DNA of 64,000 bases from Streptomyces sp. NBC_01231 (GTDB lineage: Bacteria; Actinomycetota; Actinomycetes; Streptomycetales; Streptomycetaceae): contig CP108521.1 in assembly GCA_035999765.1 (NCBI GenBank), positions 3,162,001-3,226,000 of the forward strand. Direction: 5' to 3'. The position numbers were made by a program, and so were the translations under genes. The notes beneath the pieces are model-generated. The model was not told where the DNA came from and searched no databases. It worked only from the letters and a program-made list of their open reading frames with translations. Of this stretch, positions 55,526-63,899 are shown piece after piece. Position 1 is the first letter of the stretch. The number at the start of each line of letters is the position of its first letter.

Positions 55526-58500
55526 TCAGTGCCGGTCCTGTTTCGCTCCGTCGGCCGGTTCGATCCAGACGTTCCTGAAGCGGACCTTGTTCCCGTGGTC
55601 CTGGAGCCGGATCGCGCCCGCCGCGGCCGATTCGGTTTCGCCACCGCCGGTCGGGCCGTCCACCGCGACGTCGTCGTGGACTTTCCTGCCGTTCCACACC
55701 ACGGTGATCCTGGCGTCCTCGGTCTTCTGGCCTGCGGCGTCGAAACGGGCCGCGCGGAAAACGATGTCGTACGTCTGCCAGGTTTCGGGTGCGGTGGCAG
55801 CGTTCACGTCGGCGGCCTTCTTGGTGTAGATGGCCGCCGCCTCGTTCGTGGCGAGTTTCTCCACTCCGTAGGAGTCCAGGATCTGGATCTCGTACCGCTC
55901 CTGGAGATAGATGCCGCTGTTGCCGCGGTCCTGCCCGGTGACGTCGTCCGGCAGCTTCGGCACCCGGAACTCGGCGTGCAGTCTGAAGTCGCCGAAGGAC
56001 TGTTTGGTGCGGATGTCGCCGCAGCACACCTCGACGGAGTCCTCGGCGGTGTGCGGCCATGCGGCGCTTCGGCCGTCGGTGTGCTGCCAGGCGGTGGCGA
56101 GACTGCCGCCGGAGAACAGGTCGATACGACTGCCTGGTCTGTGCACGTCGATCATGTCGAGGTTGACATTGCCGGTGTCCCTGGGCTGGTAGGTGTACGT
56201 GACGGTGTTGCGGCCCTTGCGGAGGGCGAGCCGCTCGGTCCGGGTGGACCAGCGGTTCCAGGCGCCGGTGGAGGGGAGGCTGGTCTGTTGCGCCTGTCCG
56301 CCATTGACGCTGACGCCAATCGTCTTTGTGCCGGTGAAGGGGTCAGGGCCGTTGGCGTAGCGCAGACCCACGTCGTAGCTGCCCTTCGCGGGTGCGTCAA
56401 CTTCGAAGGTGGCGGTGGCGCCCTCGACGTTGAAGCCGTCGACGAAGCCGCCGCCGGTGTAGCCGGCGTGCTCGGTGTCGATGTCCGCTCCGCCGGACAG
56501 ACGTGCCGATTCGGCGTCGTACGAGGTGACGGGCTGTTCGGGTCCGGGGCGGGCGTTCAGGGTGTACCAGGCCTCGGTGGACCAGAGTTGCTCACCGTCG
56601 GCCGAGGCGAACGGGCGCGGCGAGCGCACATGCACCACCCGGTCGGTCTTCAGGCCGGGGATGGTGAGCCGGACCTTGCGACGGTCGTCGGACATCCGGG
56701 CCGCCGCGACGGGGAGGACCTCCTCGTCGACCTTGGGGCCGCCGTACGCCGGAGTGGGGGCGTAGCGCCACTGCTCCACCGAGTACGCGCCGCTCGTCAA
56801 AGCGGCAGCGGTCTCCTCCGACAGAGGCTCGGTGTAGGTGAGTTCGAAGCCGTCGCGGGTGGCCCGCATGGTCTTGATGTCGAAGACGCTTCTGCCGTTC
56901 GGCGTGAGTTTCTGAAGGCCGAAGCGGAGTTTGCCTTCCTGGCCCCAGTTTCCGTCGGCGCCCAGGCCGCCCGCGTAGATCGCGCCGTCCGGTCCGGTGC
57001 TGATCCGGGTGATGCCGGCCTCCAGTCCCTGTGTGTGCCGGAACACCGCGCCCTGGTATTCGCCGTCCACTTTCTCCAGGTCGGCGCGCTGGATTCCGCC
57101 GTAGGTGACGTCACCGAAGAGCATCTGCCCGGTGAAGGGCCCCTTCTTCACCAGCATGGGTGTGCTGGGTGAGTTGGCTGTCTCGTTCTGCGGCAGCCAG
57201 AGCACCGGCTTGGTGACCGTGCGGTCGTCGAACGGGCCGTCCGGGTTGGTGTGGTGGTTGAAGAACCGGCCGGGCTTGATGTGGAGCAGCTTGGAGGCGG
57301 GCAGCCAGCCGCCCTGGTTGTCGGTGACGAAGAGCTCGCCCCGCGGACCCCGTCCGATCCCGTTCGGTGTGCGGAGGCCGCCTGCCAGGTAACTGACCTT
57401 CCCCGTCTTCTTGTTCACCTTGATGGTGGTGCCGCGGTTGGCGGCGGGCTGCGGATCGGTCGTCGCGCCGCCGTAGTTGATGGCGACGGACAGGTTCAGA
57501 TAGAAGTTCCCGTCCTCGTAGAGCAGTCCGAAGGCGAACTCGTGGAAGTTCCCTCCGTACGGCCACTCGGCGACCTTGCGGATCTCGCCTGCGGTGTTGT
57601 CGCCTTTGGTGTCGGACAGCTCGGTCAGCTGGTGCTTCTCCGAGACGTACAGCTTCCCGTCGACGTACTTGATCCCCATCGGCTCCTTCAGGCCGCCGGC
57701 GATCTTCTTGTAGGTAACCTTCTCCGGACCGGTGTCACCCGTGACGTTGTCGAGGATGTACACCTCTCCCGCCATCTGGTCACTGCCGCCCCACGTGGTC
57801 ACGGCGAGTCGGCCACCCGGCATCCAGTCCATCGCCGAGACCTGCGGTTCGAAGCCCGCGGGGCGCAGATCGGTGAGGGTGTAGCCGGGGTTGACCGAGG
57901 TCAACGGGAGGCCGTCGCCAGGGGTGTCATACCTGCCCTCGCACTCCTTACGGCCGGGGGCGGTGACACGGACGACGCCGGCATCGGTACTGAGAACGGA
58001 GTTCGGGACGAGGGTGAAGTCGTCGGCGCCCGGCGGCTTCCACTGGAGGGTGACCTGCTGTCCGCCACCACGGTCGAAGTGGTCGATGCGCAGGGCGTGG
58101 TAGCCGGGGGTGAGCGCGATCGCGCCGTCCTTGGGCTCGGCGCCGTGCAGTCCGTCGTGGTCGATGACCTTCTCGCCGCCGATGAAGAGGCGGGAGCCGT
58201 CGTCGCTGATCAGGCGGAAGGCGTACGTACCGTCAGCGGGAACATCGATGTTGCCGAGGATCTGCGACACGAAGTTGTCGTTGAAACCGAAGCCCTCGGT
58301 GGAGGACCAGTCGACGGTGGGGATCAGTTTGTCGACGTTGGGCGTCTGGGCGGGCTTGAGGTCGCAGAGTTCACTCAGCGGGGACTGGATGTCGAAGACG
58401 CGGAGGGTGACACCGGGTTCCTGGGGCGGCAGATCCGCGAACGGCTTCTCGTCCGCACCGGCGACGGGGGCCGCGAGGCCACCGGCGAACAGGACGGTGA

Positions 58501-58564
58501 GAAGTAACCCGGCGGTTCTTCGTGCTCTACGGCGGCGGGGCTTCGAAGACTTGCGTGGCGTCAC
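55526..58564 (-). CDS. Secreted PA14 / sugar-dehydrogenase propeller / CBM / DUF1080 protein
   Basis: A 1012-residue secreted protein. Basic N-terminus and hydrophobic core, cleavage near VAGA-DE (about 33). Residues about 45-185 are PA14 (DGTYAFRLISDDGSRLFIGGEKVIDHDG). About 215-590 is a PQQ-type sugar-dehydrogenase-like beta-propeller (LKEPMGIKYVDGKLYVSEKHQLTEL, FGLLYEDGNFYLN). About 665-800 is a CBM6/35-like domain (YDVGLRYANGPDPFTG). The last about 190 residues are DUF1080/3-keto-disaccharide hydrolase-like (FGDFRLHAEFRVP, GNSGIYLQERYEIQILDS). Excellent AGGAGGAAGA before GTG 58564 fixes the start. Confidence 0.88.
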   Translation of the reverse strand: MTPRKSSKPRRRRARRTAGLLLTVLFAGGLAAPVAGADEKPFADLPPQEPGVTLRVFDIQSPLSELCDLKPAQTPNVDKLIPTVDWSSTEGFGFNDNFVSQILGNIDVPADGTYAFRLISDDGSRLFIGGEKVIDHDGLHGAEPKDGAIALTPGYHALRIDHFDRGGGQQVTLQWKPPGADDFTLVPNSVLSTDAGVVRVTAPGRKECEGRYDTPGDGLPLTSVNPGYTLTDLRPAGFEPQVSAMDWMPGGRLAVTTWGGSDQMAGEVYILDNVTGDTGPEKVTYKKIAGGLKEPMGIKYVDGKLYVSEKHQLTELSDTKGDNTAGEIRKVAEWPYGGNFHEFAFGLLYEDGNFYLNLSVAINYGGATTDPQPAANRGTTIKVNKKTGKVSYLAGGLRTPNGIGRGPRGELFVTDNQGGWLPASKLLHIKPGRFFNHHTNPDGPFDDRTVTKPVLWLPQNETANSPSTPMLVKKGPFTGQMLFGDVTYGGIQRADLEKVDGEYQGAVFRHTQGLEAGITRISTGPDGAIYAGGLGADGNWGQEGKLRFGLQKLTPNGRSVFDIKTMRATRDGFELTYTEPLSEETAAALTSGAYSVEQWRYAPTPAYGGPKVDEEVLPVAAARMSDDRRKVRLTIPGLKTDRVVHVRSPRPFASADGEQLWSTEAWYTLNARPGPEQPVTSYDAESARLSGGADIDTEHAGYTGGGFVDGFNVEGATATFEVDAPAKGSYDVGLRYANGPDPFTGTKTIGVSVNGGQAQQTSLPSTGAWNRWSTRTERLALRKGRNTVTYTYQPRDTGNVNLDMIDVHRPGSRIDLFSGGSLATAWQHTDGRSAAWPHTAEDSVEVCCGDIRTKQSFGDFRLHAEFRVPKLPDDVTGQDRGNSGIYLQERYEIQILDSYGVEKLATNEAAAIYTKKAADVNAATAPETWQTYDIVFRAARFDAAGQKTEDARITVVWNGRKVHDDVAVDGPTGGGETESAAAGAIRLQDHGNKVRFRNVWIEPADGAKQDRH

Positions 58565-58723
58565 TCTTCCTCCTGCTGGGCGCTGTGGAGTGGAGTTCGT
58601 GCACGTACGGGTGGTACGGCGGTGTTCCGCAGTGGTGCACGCGGACGTCCGCACGAAAGCGACGCCCAGCGTACGAAGGGCACACGAAACCGTCCATGCT
58701 TTGTCCTCAAAAAGGAGAAACTG

Positions 58724-58771
58724 ATGAGGGGCAAGGGGCCACGGCGTCGGATTGTCCACGCCGGGCCGTGA
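58724..58771 (+). CDS. Possible 15-residue leader peptide
   Basis: ATG 58724 follows AAAAAGGAG at good spacing and opens a 15-codon basic frame (MRGKGPRRRIVHAGP). It precedes the strong inverted repeat and MFS gene, so it could be a leader ORF. It may be chance. Confidence 0.2.
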   Translation: MRGKGPRRRIVHAGP

Positions 58772-58995
58772 ACGTGCTGATCGGGCGGTAGGGCATGACT
58801 GCGGCCGACGGAGCCGGCGTGCTGCCGGACCGCCGCGCCATCGGTCGTCCGCCTTCTCTTGTCGATCGCCTGCCGAGTGTGCAGATACTCGGCAGGCGAT
58901 CCGACGTATCGCCTGCCGAACCCGCCTTCCTAACCCGTCTCCCGAACCCGCCTTCCGAACCCGTCCAGCTTCTTCCAACCCAGCGGAGCTCCCCC
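58772..58995 (+). other. Untranslated leader region of the MFS gene
   Basis: The region has no convincing gene. It carries the inverted repeat and a degenerate AACCCGCCTTCC-type repeat (58919-58966). Confidence 0.4.
58865..58919. promoter_or_regulatory. Strong 14-bp inverted repeat with a third half-site
   Basis: ATCGCCTGCCGAGT (58865-58878) is inverted perfectly at 58887-58900 (loop GTGCAGAT), and a third copy ATCGCCTGCCGA follows in direct orientation at 58908-58919. Three copies of one half-site upstream of the MFS-LLM operon suggest a repressor operator or an attenuating hairpin in the leader. Confidence 0.6.
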
Positions 58996-60288
58996 GTGGT
59001 AGACCGCGCCGTACGCCGACGCCGTCATGCTTTGTTCCTCTTCTTCTTTCTTCCAGGCATCGCCATGTCGTCCTGGGTCACACGCACCCCGGATGTCCGC
59101 GATCAACTGGGCTTGTCCACCGGGCAGATGGGGCTGGTCCTTTTCGGCCTGTCCGTCGGTTCCATGATCGGCATCCTGTGTTCCGGCCGTTTCGTGTCCC
59201 GGTTCGGCACCCGGCCAGTGATCGCGCTCGGCACTCTCCTGATCATCGCGGGCACGGTCGTCATCGGTGTGGGCAGTGCCGTACCGTCGGCACCCCTGGT
59301 CGCCGCGGGGCTGTGCCTGTTCGGCGCGGGCATGGGCGGGGGCGAAGTGGCGGTCAATGTGGACGGCGCCGACGTGGAGCGCCTCACCGGGACCGCGGTG
59401 CTGCCCACGCTGCACGGCTGCTTCAGCCTGGGCACGGTCATCGGAGCCTCGGCCGGAATGGCGGCCACCGCCGCGGCATTCCCCGTCCCCTGGCATCTGG
59501 CCTTGGTCGCCCTGGTCGCCACGGGGATTCTGGTCCACGCCCTGCGTGCCGTTCCCGCCGGCATCGGCATCAGCGCCGCGCGGTCGACGCCGGGTCAAGG
59601 TCCAGGTACGGGTACGGGTACGGGTACGGCGCAACGATTGAAGCCGCAGGTGTGGAAGGACCGGAAGCTGCTGCTGATCGGCGCCATCGTGCTGGCCATG
59701 GCACTGGCCGAGGGCGCCGCCAACGACTGGCTGCCGCTGCTCATGGTCGACGGCCACGGCCTTGACGCCGCGATGGGCTCGCTCGTCTACGTGGGCTTCG
59801 CGGCGGCGATGACCCTGGGACGCTTCAGCGGCGCATTCTTCCTCGGCCGTTTCGGGCGGGGCGCCGTCGTGCGCGCGAGCGCCGTCTCCGGCGCCGTCGG
59901 ACTCCTCCTGGTCATCTTCTCCGACAACGCTGTCGTAGCGGCAACAGCCGTACTCTTCTGGGGACTTGGGGCCTCCCTCGGATTCCCGGTTGCCCTGTCG
60001 GCGGCGGGCGACTCGGGCCCCGACCAGACGGCCCGCGTCTCGCTGGTCGCCATCATCGGCTACGTCGCCTTCCTCGTGGGGCCGCCCGCCCTCGGGTTCC
60101 TGGGCGACCACTACGGGCTGCGCTCGGCAATGGTGGCGGTTCTGGTGTTCGTCGCCTCGGCGATCCTGATCGCTCCCGCCGCCGACACCCGTGACCGCAG
60201 CACTGCCGCGGAGGTGGCCCAGCGCACGCCGCCCAGCACACATCCCGCAGGACAACACCGAGGACAACACCAAGGAGACCGCTCATGA
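58996..60288 (+). CDS. MFS transporter
   Basis: A 430-residue major facilitator with about 12 transmembrane helices (ALFLFFFLPGIAMSSWVTRTPDVRDQLGLSTGQMG, the loop-2/3 motif SGRFVSRFGTRP, and GDHYGLRSAM). It belongs to the sugar/drug MFS subgroup with an N-terminal SW.TRTPDVRDQLGLS signature. The central loop contains a Gly-Thr run from a hexanucleotide repeat. GTG 58996 is preferred (CGGAG upstream, hydrophobic start); the ATG at 58795 would add 67 residues encoded by the inverted repeat. The LLM gene begins 4 bp before its stop. Confidence 0.87.
   Translation: MVDRAVRRRRHALFLFFFLPGIAMSSWVTRTPDVRDQLGLSTGQMGLVLFGLSVGSMIGILCSGRFVSRFGTRPVIALGTLLIIAGTVVIGVGSAVPSAPLVAAGLCLFGAGMGGGEVAVNVDGADVERLTGTAVLPTLHGCFSLGTVIGASAGMAATAAAFPVPWHLALVALVATGILVHALRAVPAGIGISAARSTPGQGPGTGTGTGTAQRLKPQVWKDRKLLLIGAIVLAMALAEGAANDWLPLLMVDGHGLDAAMGSLVYVGFAAAMTLGRFSGAFFLGRFGRGAVVRASAVSGAVGLLLVIFSDNAVVAATAVLFWGLGASLGFPVALSAAGDSGPDQTARVSLVAIIGYVAFLVGPPALGFLGDHYGLRSAMVAVLVFVASAILIAPAADTRDRSTAAEVAQRTPPSTHPAGQHRGQHQGDRS
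59605..59628. repeat. Hexanucleotide microsatellite (GGTACG)4 in the MFS gene
   Basis: Four exact in-frame GGTACG units encode alternating Gly-Thr in the cytoplasmic loop between the two MFS halves. Unit changes would alter loop length without a frameshift. Confidence 0.8.
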
Positions 60289-61253
60289 GCCCGCAGGAAG
60301 CGTCCGGCACGATCGGCGTCCTCCTCCCCCGCGACATCCATCGGTCCGACGTCATCGCCTTCGCGCAGGAAGCAGACGCCTACGGCTTCGGCGAACTGTG
60401 GGTCGTCGAGGACCTCGGTTACCGCGGAGGGCTGGTCCAGGCCGCCACCGTGCTGGCCTGCACCAGCCGGATCCGCGTCGGAGTCGGGCTGCTGCCCGCC
60501 GCGGCCCGCAACGTCGCCTTCGCCGCGATGGAAGCGGCCACTCTCGCCCAGCTCCACCCCGGCCGCCTCGACATCGCGGTCGGACACGGCATGCCCGACT
60601 GGATGCGCAGCGTCGGATCCTGGCCTGCCAGCCCTCTGACGCTGCTGGGCGAGTACATCCACACACTCAAGACACTGCTGGCAGGCCGACCGGCCGATAC
60701 GGACGGCCGATACATCCGGCTCGACGGGCTACGCCTGGACCCGTCGGTGCTGCCCGAGCACGTGCCCGACATCTTCGCCGGCGTGCGCGGCCCCAAGTCG
60801 CTCGCCGTCTCCGGTGAGGCGGCCGACGGAACCCTGCTCGCCGAGCCGGTGTCACCCGAGTACGTCCGCAAAGCCCTCACCAGCATCAATGCGCGGCGCC
60901 CGCACCGGCTCGCCGCCTACAACATCACCGTCGTCGACGACGACCCGCACGCCGCCCTCTCCGCGGCACGGCCCGCCCTGCAACCCCTGGGCGATCCCGA
61001 CTGGGCGCCCCACATCGTCCCCCTCGGCTTCCACGAGGAGCTCGCCGCGCTGCGCCGCACCAGCAAGAGCGCGCAGGAGTTCGCTCAGGCGATACCCGAG
61101 GAGTGGGCGGACCGGCTGGCCCTGACGGGCACCCCCGACCAGGTCCGTGCCCGCGTACAGGACCTCTTCGAGTCGGGCGTCACGACCGCCGTCCTCAGTC
61201 CGGTCGGCCCCGACTACCGGTCCGCGCTCGCCGGTCTGGCCAAGGTCCTCTGA
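60285..61253 (+). CDS. LLM class flavin-dependent oxidoreductase
   Basis: A 322-residue luciferase-like monooxygenase (F420 or FMN family): GTIGVLLPRDIHRSDVIAFAQEADAYGFGELWVVEDLG, TSRIRVGVGLLPAAARN, LDIAVGHGMPDWM, LTGTPDQVRARVQDLFESGV. Short N-terminus, no signal peptide; cytoplasmic. ATG 60285 overlaps the MFS stop (ATGA), so transporter and enzyme are co-translated and probably share a substrate. Cofactor choice cannot be told from the sequence. Confidence 0.88.
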   Translation: MSPQEASGTIGVLLPRDIHRSDVIAFAQEADAYGFGELWVVEDLGYRGGLVQAATVLACTSRIRVGVGLLPAAARNVAFAAMEAATLAQLHPGRLDIAVGHGMPDWMRSVGSWPASPLTLLGEYIHTLKTLLAGRPADTDGRYIRLDGLRLDPSVLPEHVPDIFAGVRGPKSLAVSGEAADGTLLAEPVSPEYVRKALTSINARRPHRLAAYNITVVDDDPHAALSAARPALQPLGDPDWAPHIVPLGFHEELAALRRTSKSAQEFAQAIPEEWADRLALTGTPDQVRARVQDLFESGVTTAVLSPVGPDYRSALAGLAKVL

Positions 61254-61464
61254 CAGACCTGGTCCCCGTCTTCGCGATCGGCCACCTGTCGCACCGGCTC
61301 CTGGCCCCCGACGTGTACCGGCGGCGCGCGCCTCCGCGCGCCGCTCACTGATCATTCATCGGCGCTCATGCGGTCCGGACGTCGTCCACCCGCTCCCCCT
61401 CCGCCTGGGACGGCTCGGTCCTGGGCACGTCCGGGTGCTACTCCACTGCCGAGCGCTCGGCCGG
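61254..61464. other. Gap after the LLM gene
   Basis: It holds a terminator (61321-61344) and no convincing gene. Confidence 0.45.
61321..61344 (+). terminator. Terminator of the MFS-LLM operon
   Basis: GCGGCGCGCG-CCTC-CGCGCGCCGC, a perfect 10-bp stem with tetraloop, 68 bp after the stop. Confidence 0.7.
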
Positions 61465-61542
61465 TTAATCGCGCTCGCCCTCGGCCTGGGAGGGCGTGTG
61501 CGAGTACAGCCGGCGGTCGTAATCCGAGGCTCCGGTCTTCAT
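61465..61542 (-). CDS. Candidate 25-aa small protein
   Basis: ATG 61542 follows GGGAGG at 6-bp spacing and opens a 25-codon frame (MKTGASDYDRRLYSHTPSQA then EGERD). The sequence is mixed and acidic, unlike shadow frames. It is on the strand opposite to its neighbours; function unknown. Confidence 0.35.
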   Translation of the reverse strand: MKTGASDYDRRLYSHTPSQAEGERD

Positions 61543-61857
61543 GGCGGGCCTCCCTTGGTCGCTCACCTCCCTTGCTCCTCCCGGGCCCGCCGCAGTGCCA
61601 GAGCGGCCTGCGTCGACCCGGGCGGCGCGGGCATGTCAGGTCGGCGCGGGCATGTCAGGTCGGCTGGTTCAGTCGTCACCCCGGACGGAGACGAAGAAGG
61701 GGTTCTCGCCTGGTTCCACGGCAGCTGCGAGGGCACGTCGTAGGCCATGACGTGGAATCCGTTGTCGCCGGAGGTGATCGAGCGTCAAACGCCGTTGTCA
61801 GTGCCTCCCCATAAAATGAAGTCATCACTCGGGGATCGTCGGAGGGGGAGCACAAAC
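61543..61857. other. Non-coding gap with a tandem repeat
   Basis: Apart from the 19-bp tandem repeat I see no gene. GC falls towards the vWA gene (CCCATAAAATGAAG near 61808), probably its promoter region. Confidence 0.4.
61624..61661. repeat. Perfect 19-bp tandem duplication
   Basis: GGCGCGGGCATGTCAGGTC occurs twice head to tail (61624-61642, 61643-61661) with no change. Confidence 0.75.
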
Positions 61858-62931
61858 GTGTCCGCAAACAAGATCCAGCACAAGGTGAATCACGTCGCGC
61901 TGGTAGTGGACTGTTCGGGTTCAATGCATCCGCACCAGAGTCAACTCATTCGCGTCGTGGACGAGTTCGTGGCGGGGTTGAAGGCCGAGTCGGACAGCCT
62001 CGGCCATGAGACAAGGATCAGCCTCTACTCCTTCGACCACAGGGTGGAGAACCTGGTCTGGGACATGGATGTGAAGCATCTGCCGTCCATGCGGGGGCTG
62101 TACCGGGTCAACAATGGCGCTACGGCCCTCATAGAGGCTTCTCTGAAGTCCCTGGACGACCTGGACCATATCTGGGAGGAATACGGCGAGCACAGCTTCC
62201 TCCAAATTGTCGTGACGGACGGTGAGGAGAACGCCTCCGGCGGCGACAGGCGGCACGACGGCGACATGACCATCCTCGGCCCCTGGCTCGACAAGATCAC
62301 GGCGAAGATGAACGGGCTTCCGGGCCACTGGACTTCCGCGATCCTCGTTCCGAACTCCCTGGCCAAGCGCACCGCGCAGAACTACGGTTTCCCGGCCGGG
62401 AACATCGCCATCTGGGACGCGGATTCCCAGAAGGGCGTCGAGGAGGCGATCGGCACCGTCCGTGCGGCCGCCACCAGCTTCCTCCGCGGACGAGAGCAGG
62501 GAGTGCGCGGCACGAAGAACCTGTTCACCGTCGGCCAGGACATATCGGTTGACGAGGTGCGCGCGAACCTCGAACCGATTCCGGCCGACAAGTACCGGCT
62601 CCTGAAAGTCGACAAGGAGGCCGATATTCGCTCCTTCGTCAACTCGCATCCGGGCGTGACGTACGAACGCGGTTCGTGTTACTACCAGCTGGGCGCCCGG
62701 GCTCAGGTTCAGCAGAACAAGGAAGTCGTCGTGGTCGAGAAGGACACCGACCGCGCCTATACGGGCGACGCGGCGCGCAGCCTTTTGTTCGGTACGGATG
62801 TCCAGGGGACCGTCTCCGTGAAAGCGGGGAACAACCCCAAGTTGGAGGTGTACGTACAGAGCCGATCGGTGAATAGGAAACTAAAGCCGAAGACGCGTCT
62901 GCTCATCATGCTGTCAACTACCCAGCGCTAA
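61858..62931 (+). CDS. vWA domain protein
   Basis: A 357-residue cytoplasmic protein. vWA domain about residues 10-215 with an intact MIDAS: DCSGSM (20-25), the Thr of NNGATALIEA and VTDGEEN. The remainder (about 230-357) is a beta-rich region I cannot name (AGNNPKLEVYVQSRSVNRKLKPKTRL). GTG 61858 is chosen for GGAGGGGG about 9 bp upstream. GC and codon choice are lower than in neighbours, suggesting recent acquisition. Its stop overlaps the TnpB remnant tail to tail by 4 bp. Confidence 0.8.
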   Translation: MSANKIQHKVNHVALVVDCSGSMHPHQSQLIRVVDEFVAGLKAESDSLGHETRISLYSFDHRVENLVWDMDVKHLPSMRGLYRVNNGATALIEASLKSLDDLDHIWEEYGEHSFLQIVVTDGEENASGGDRRHDGDMTILGPWLDKITAKMNGLPGHWTSAILVPNSLAKRTAQNYGFPAGNIAIWDADSQKGVEEAIGTVRAAATSFLRGREQGVRGTKNLFTVGQDISVDEVRANLEPIPADKYRLLKVDKEADIRSFVNSHPGVTYERGSCYYQLGARAQVQQNKEVVVVEKDTDRAYTGDAARSLLFGTDVQGTVSVKAGNNPKLEVYVQSRSVNRKLKPKTRLLIMLSTTQR

Positions 62932-63310
62932 AGCGCCGAGCTTGCACGACGGGCATCACTGGGTGTGGTGCTGGGTTTGCGTCCAGCCTCACGCCCGGAT
63001 GTCCGGGGTGAGACGGGGGCCGTTGACTGGTCCCCGCGTCGCCACAACTCCCACGCTCTCGCGCGGATGTTGCGGGAGCCTCCCCCACTCTCGGCTTCGC
63101 TCGAGCGGGAGGTGCCCCCATCGGTCTGCGTGGTCAACGAATCCGCAGCGGCATGCGAACCAGGCCTGGGAGACCCGGTTCGCCTTGTCGATGTGGCCGC
63201 ATTCGGCGCAGGTGCGGGAGGTGTACGCCGGATCGACGTGCACCACCGGCACCCCTGCTTTGCGGGCCTTGTACGCGATGAACTGCCCGAGCTGGCGGAA
63301 AGGCCGGGCG
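62928..63310 (-). mobile_element. TnpB (IS200/IS605 OrfB) C-terminal remnant
   Basis: The C-terminal third of a TnpB gene: FRQLGQFIAYKARKAGVPVVHVDPAY, the zinc motif TCAECGHID...FACRCGF, then DHADR near the third RuvC acidic residue. A hairpin insertion of about 47 bp (63074-63120) separates DHADR from NIRARAWELWRRGDQST and shifts the frame. The terminal tail (..PSDARRASSAL) is in the second frame and ends at 62928. The N-terminal two thirds are absent; at about 63305 unrelated DNA begins. The protein cannot be functional. Confidence 0.82.
63074..63120. repeat. Dispersed Streptomyces hairpin repeat inserted in tnpB
   Basis: CCTCCC....GGGAGG brackets ACTCTCGGCTTCGCTCGAGC, an element I recognise as a frequently dispersed short palindromic sequence in Streptomyces genomes. 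Here it interrupts the tnpB reading frame. Confidence 0.65.
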
Positions 63311-63722
63311 GCTCCGGGTCGATGCCGCTCGACAGCGGGTCGTTCGAGCCCCAGGCATCGATGCTCTTGACGGCCGGGCCGCACAGCGGCACCACGTTCG
63401 ACATCATCGGCAGCGTGGGAGTCGCGATCCTCGTGATCGTGGGCGCGACCGTGGCGATGGACCGCCTGCCGCGACTACGCCGCCCGGCCACACCGGTCAT
63501 CGCCGTGGGCACCATGTCCCTGACCGCCTACCTCGGCCACTTCCTCGTACAGTCCACGCTGGCCATACCCACCGGGACCAACTCCCAGCAGTCCTGGGTG
63601 CCGCCGCTCATGTTCGCCCTCGGGGCGATCGTATTCGCCGCGATCTGGTCCCGCTTCTTCCGCCGCGGACCCCTGGAGTCTCTGCTCAGGGCGCCACCAA
63701 GCCGGCGAAGTACCTCCGATGA
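63305..63722 (+). pseudogene. C-terminal remnant of a DUF418-like membrane protein
   Basis: In one frame GPHSGTTFDIIGSVGVAILVIVGATVA, VIAVGTMSLTAYLGHFLVQST and PPLMFALGAIVFAAIWSRFFRRGPLESLL match the C-terminal membrane part of DUF418/acyltransferase-like proteins. The 5' part is missing, cut at the TnpB junction. Near 63690 a frameshift appears: the normal-looking end TKPAKYLR-stop (TGA at 63720-63722) is in another frame. No functional product is expected. Confidence 0.6.
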
Positions 63723-63821
63723 GACCCGGCCGGGGTGGCTCGACCCGCACGCCCCACCCCGGCCTGGACCGCTCACGGATCAGATCCGGCAAGCGGCCCG
63801 GTCCTTGCACTCAACCAATAC

Positions 63822-63850
63822 TTGGCTAGCCACATGTTTGCTGTTACGTT
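63822..63850 (+). promoter_or_regulatory. Candidate sigma-70 promoter of the edge oxidoreductase
   Basis: TTGGCT (63822-63827), 17 bp, then TACGTT (63845-63850) in an AT-rich patch. An imperfect dyad, GGCTAGCCACAT against ATGTGTCCAGCC, spans the -10 region (63824-63866) and may be a repressor site. Confidence 0.5.
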
Positions 63851-63899
63851 AGTTATGTGTCCAGCCACCTAAAGGGGTGGCGGCGCGAGAGGAGTCGTC

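Noticed and set aside
61254..61857. Plus-strand frames of 150-200 codons after the LLM gene
   Set aside because: They cross a terminator and a tandem repeat and have shadow composition.
62989..63384. Reading the TnpB fragment as an intact small protein
   Set aside because: The zinc finger is intact but the end is out of frame after the hairpin insertion and the first two thirds of the family are missing.
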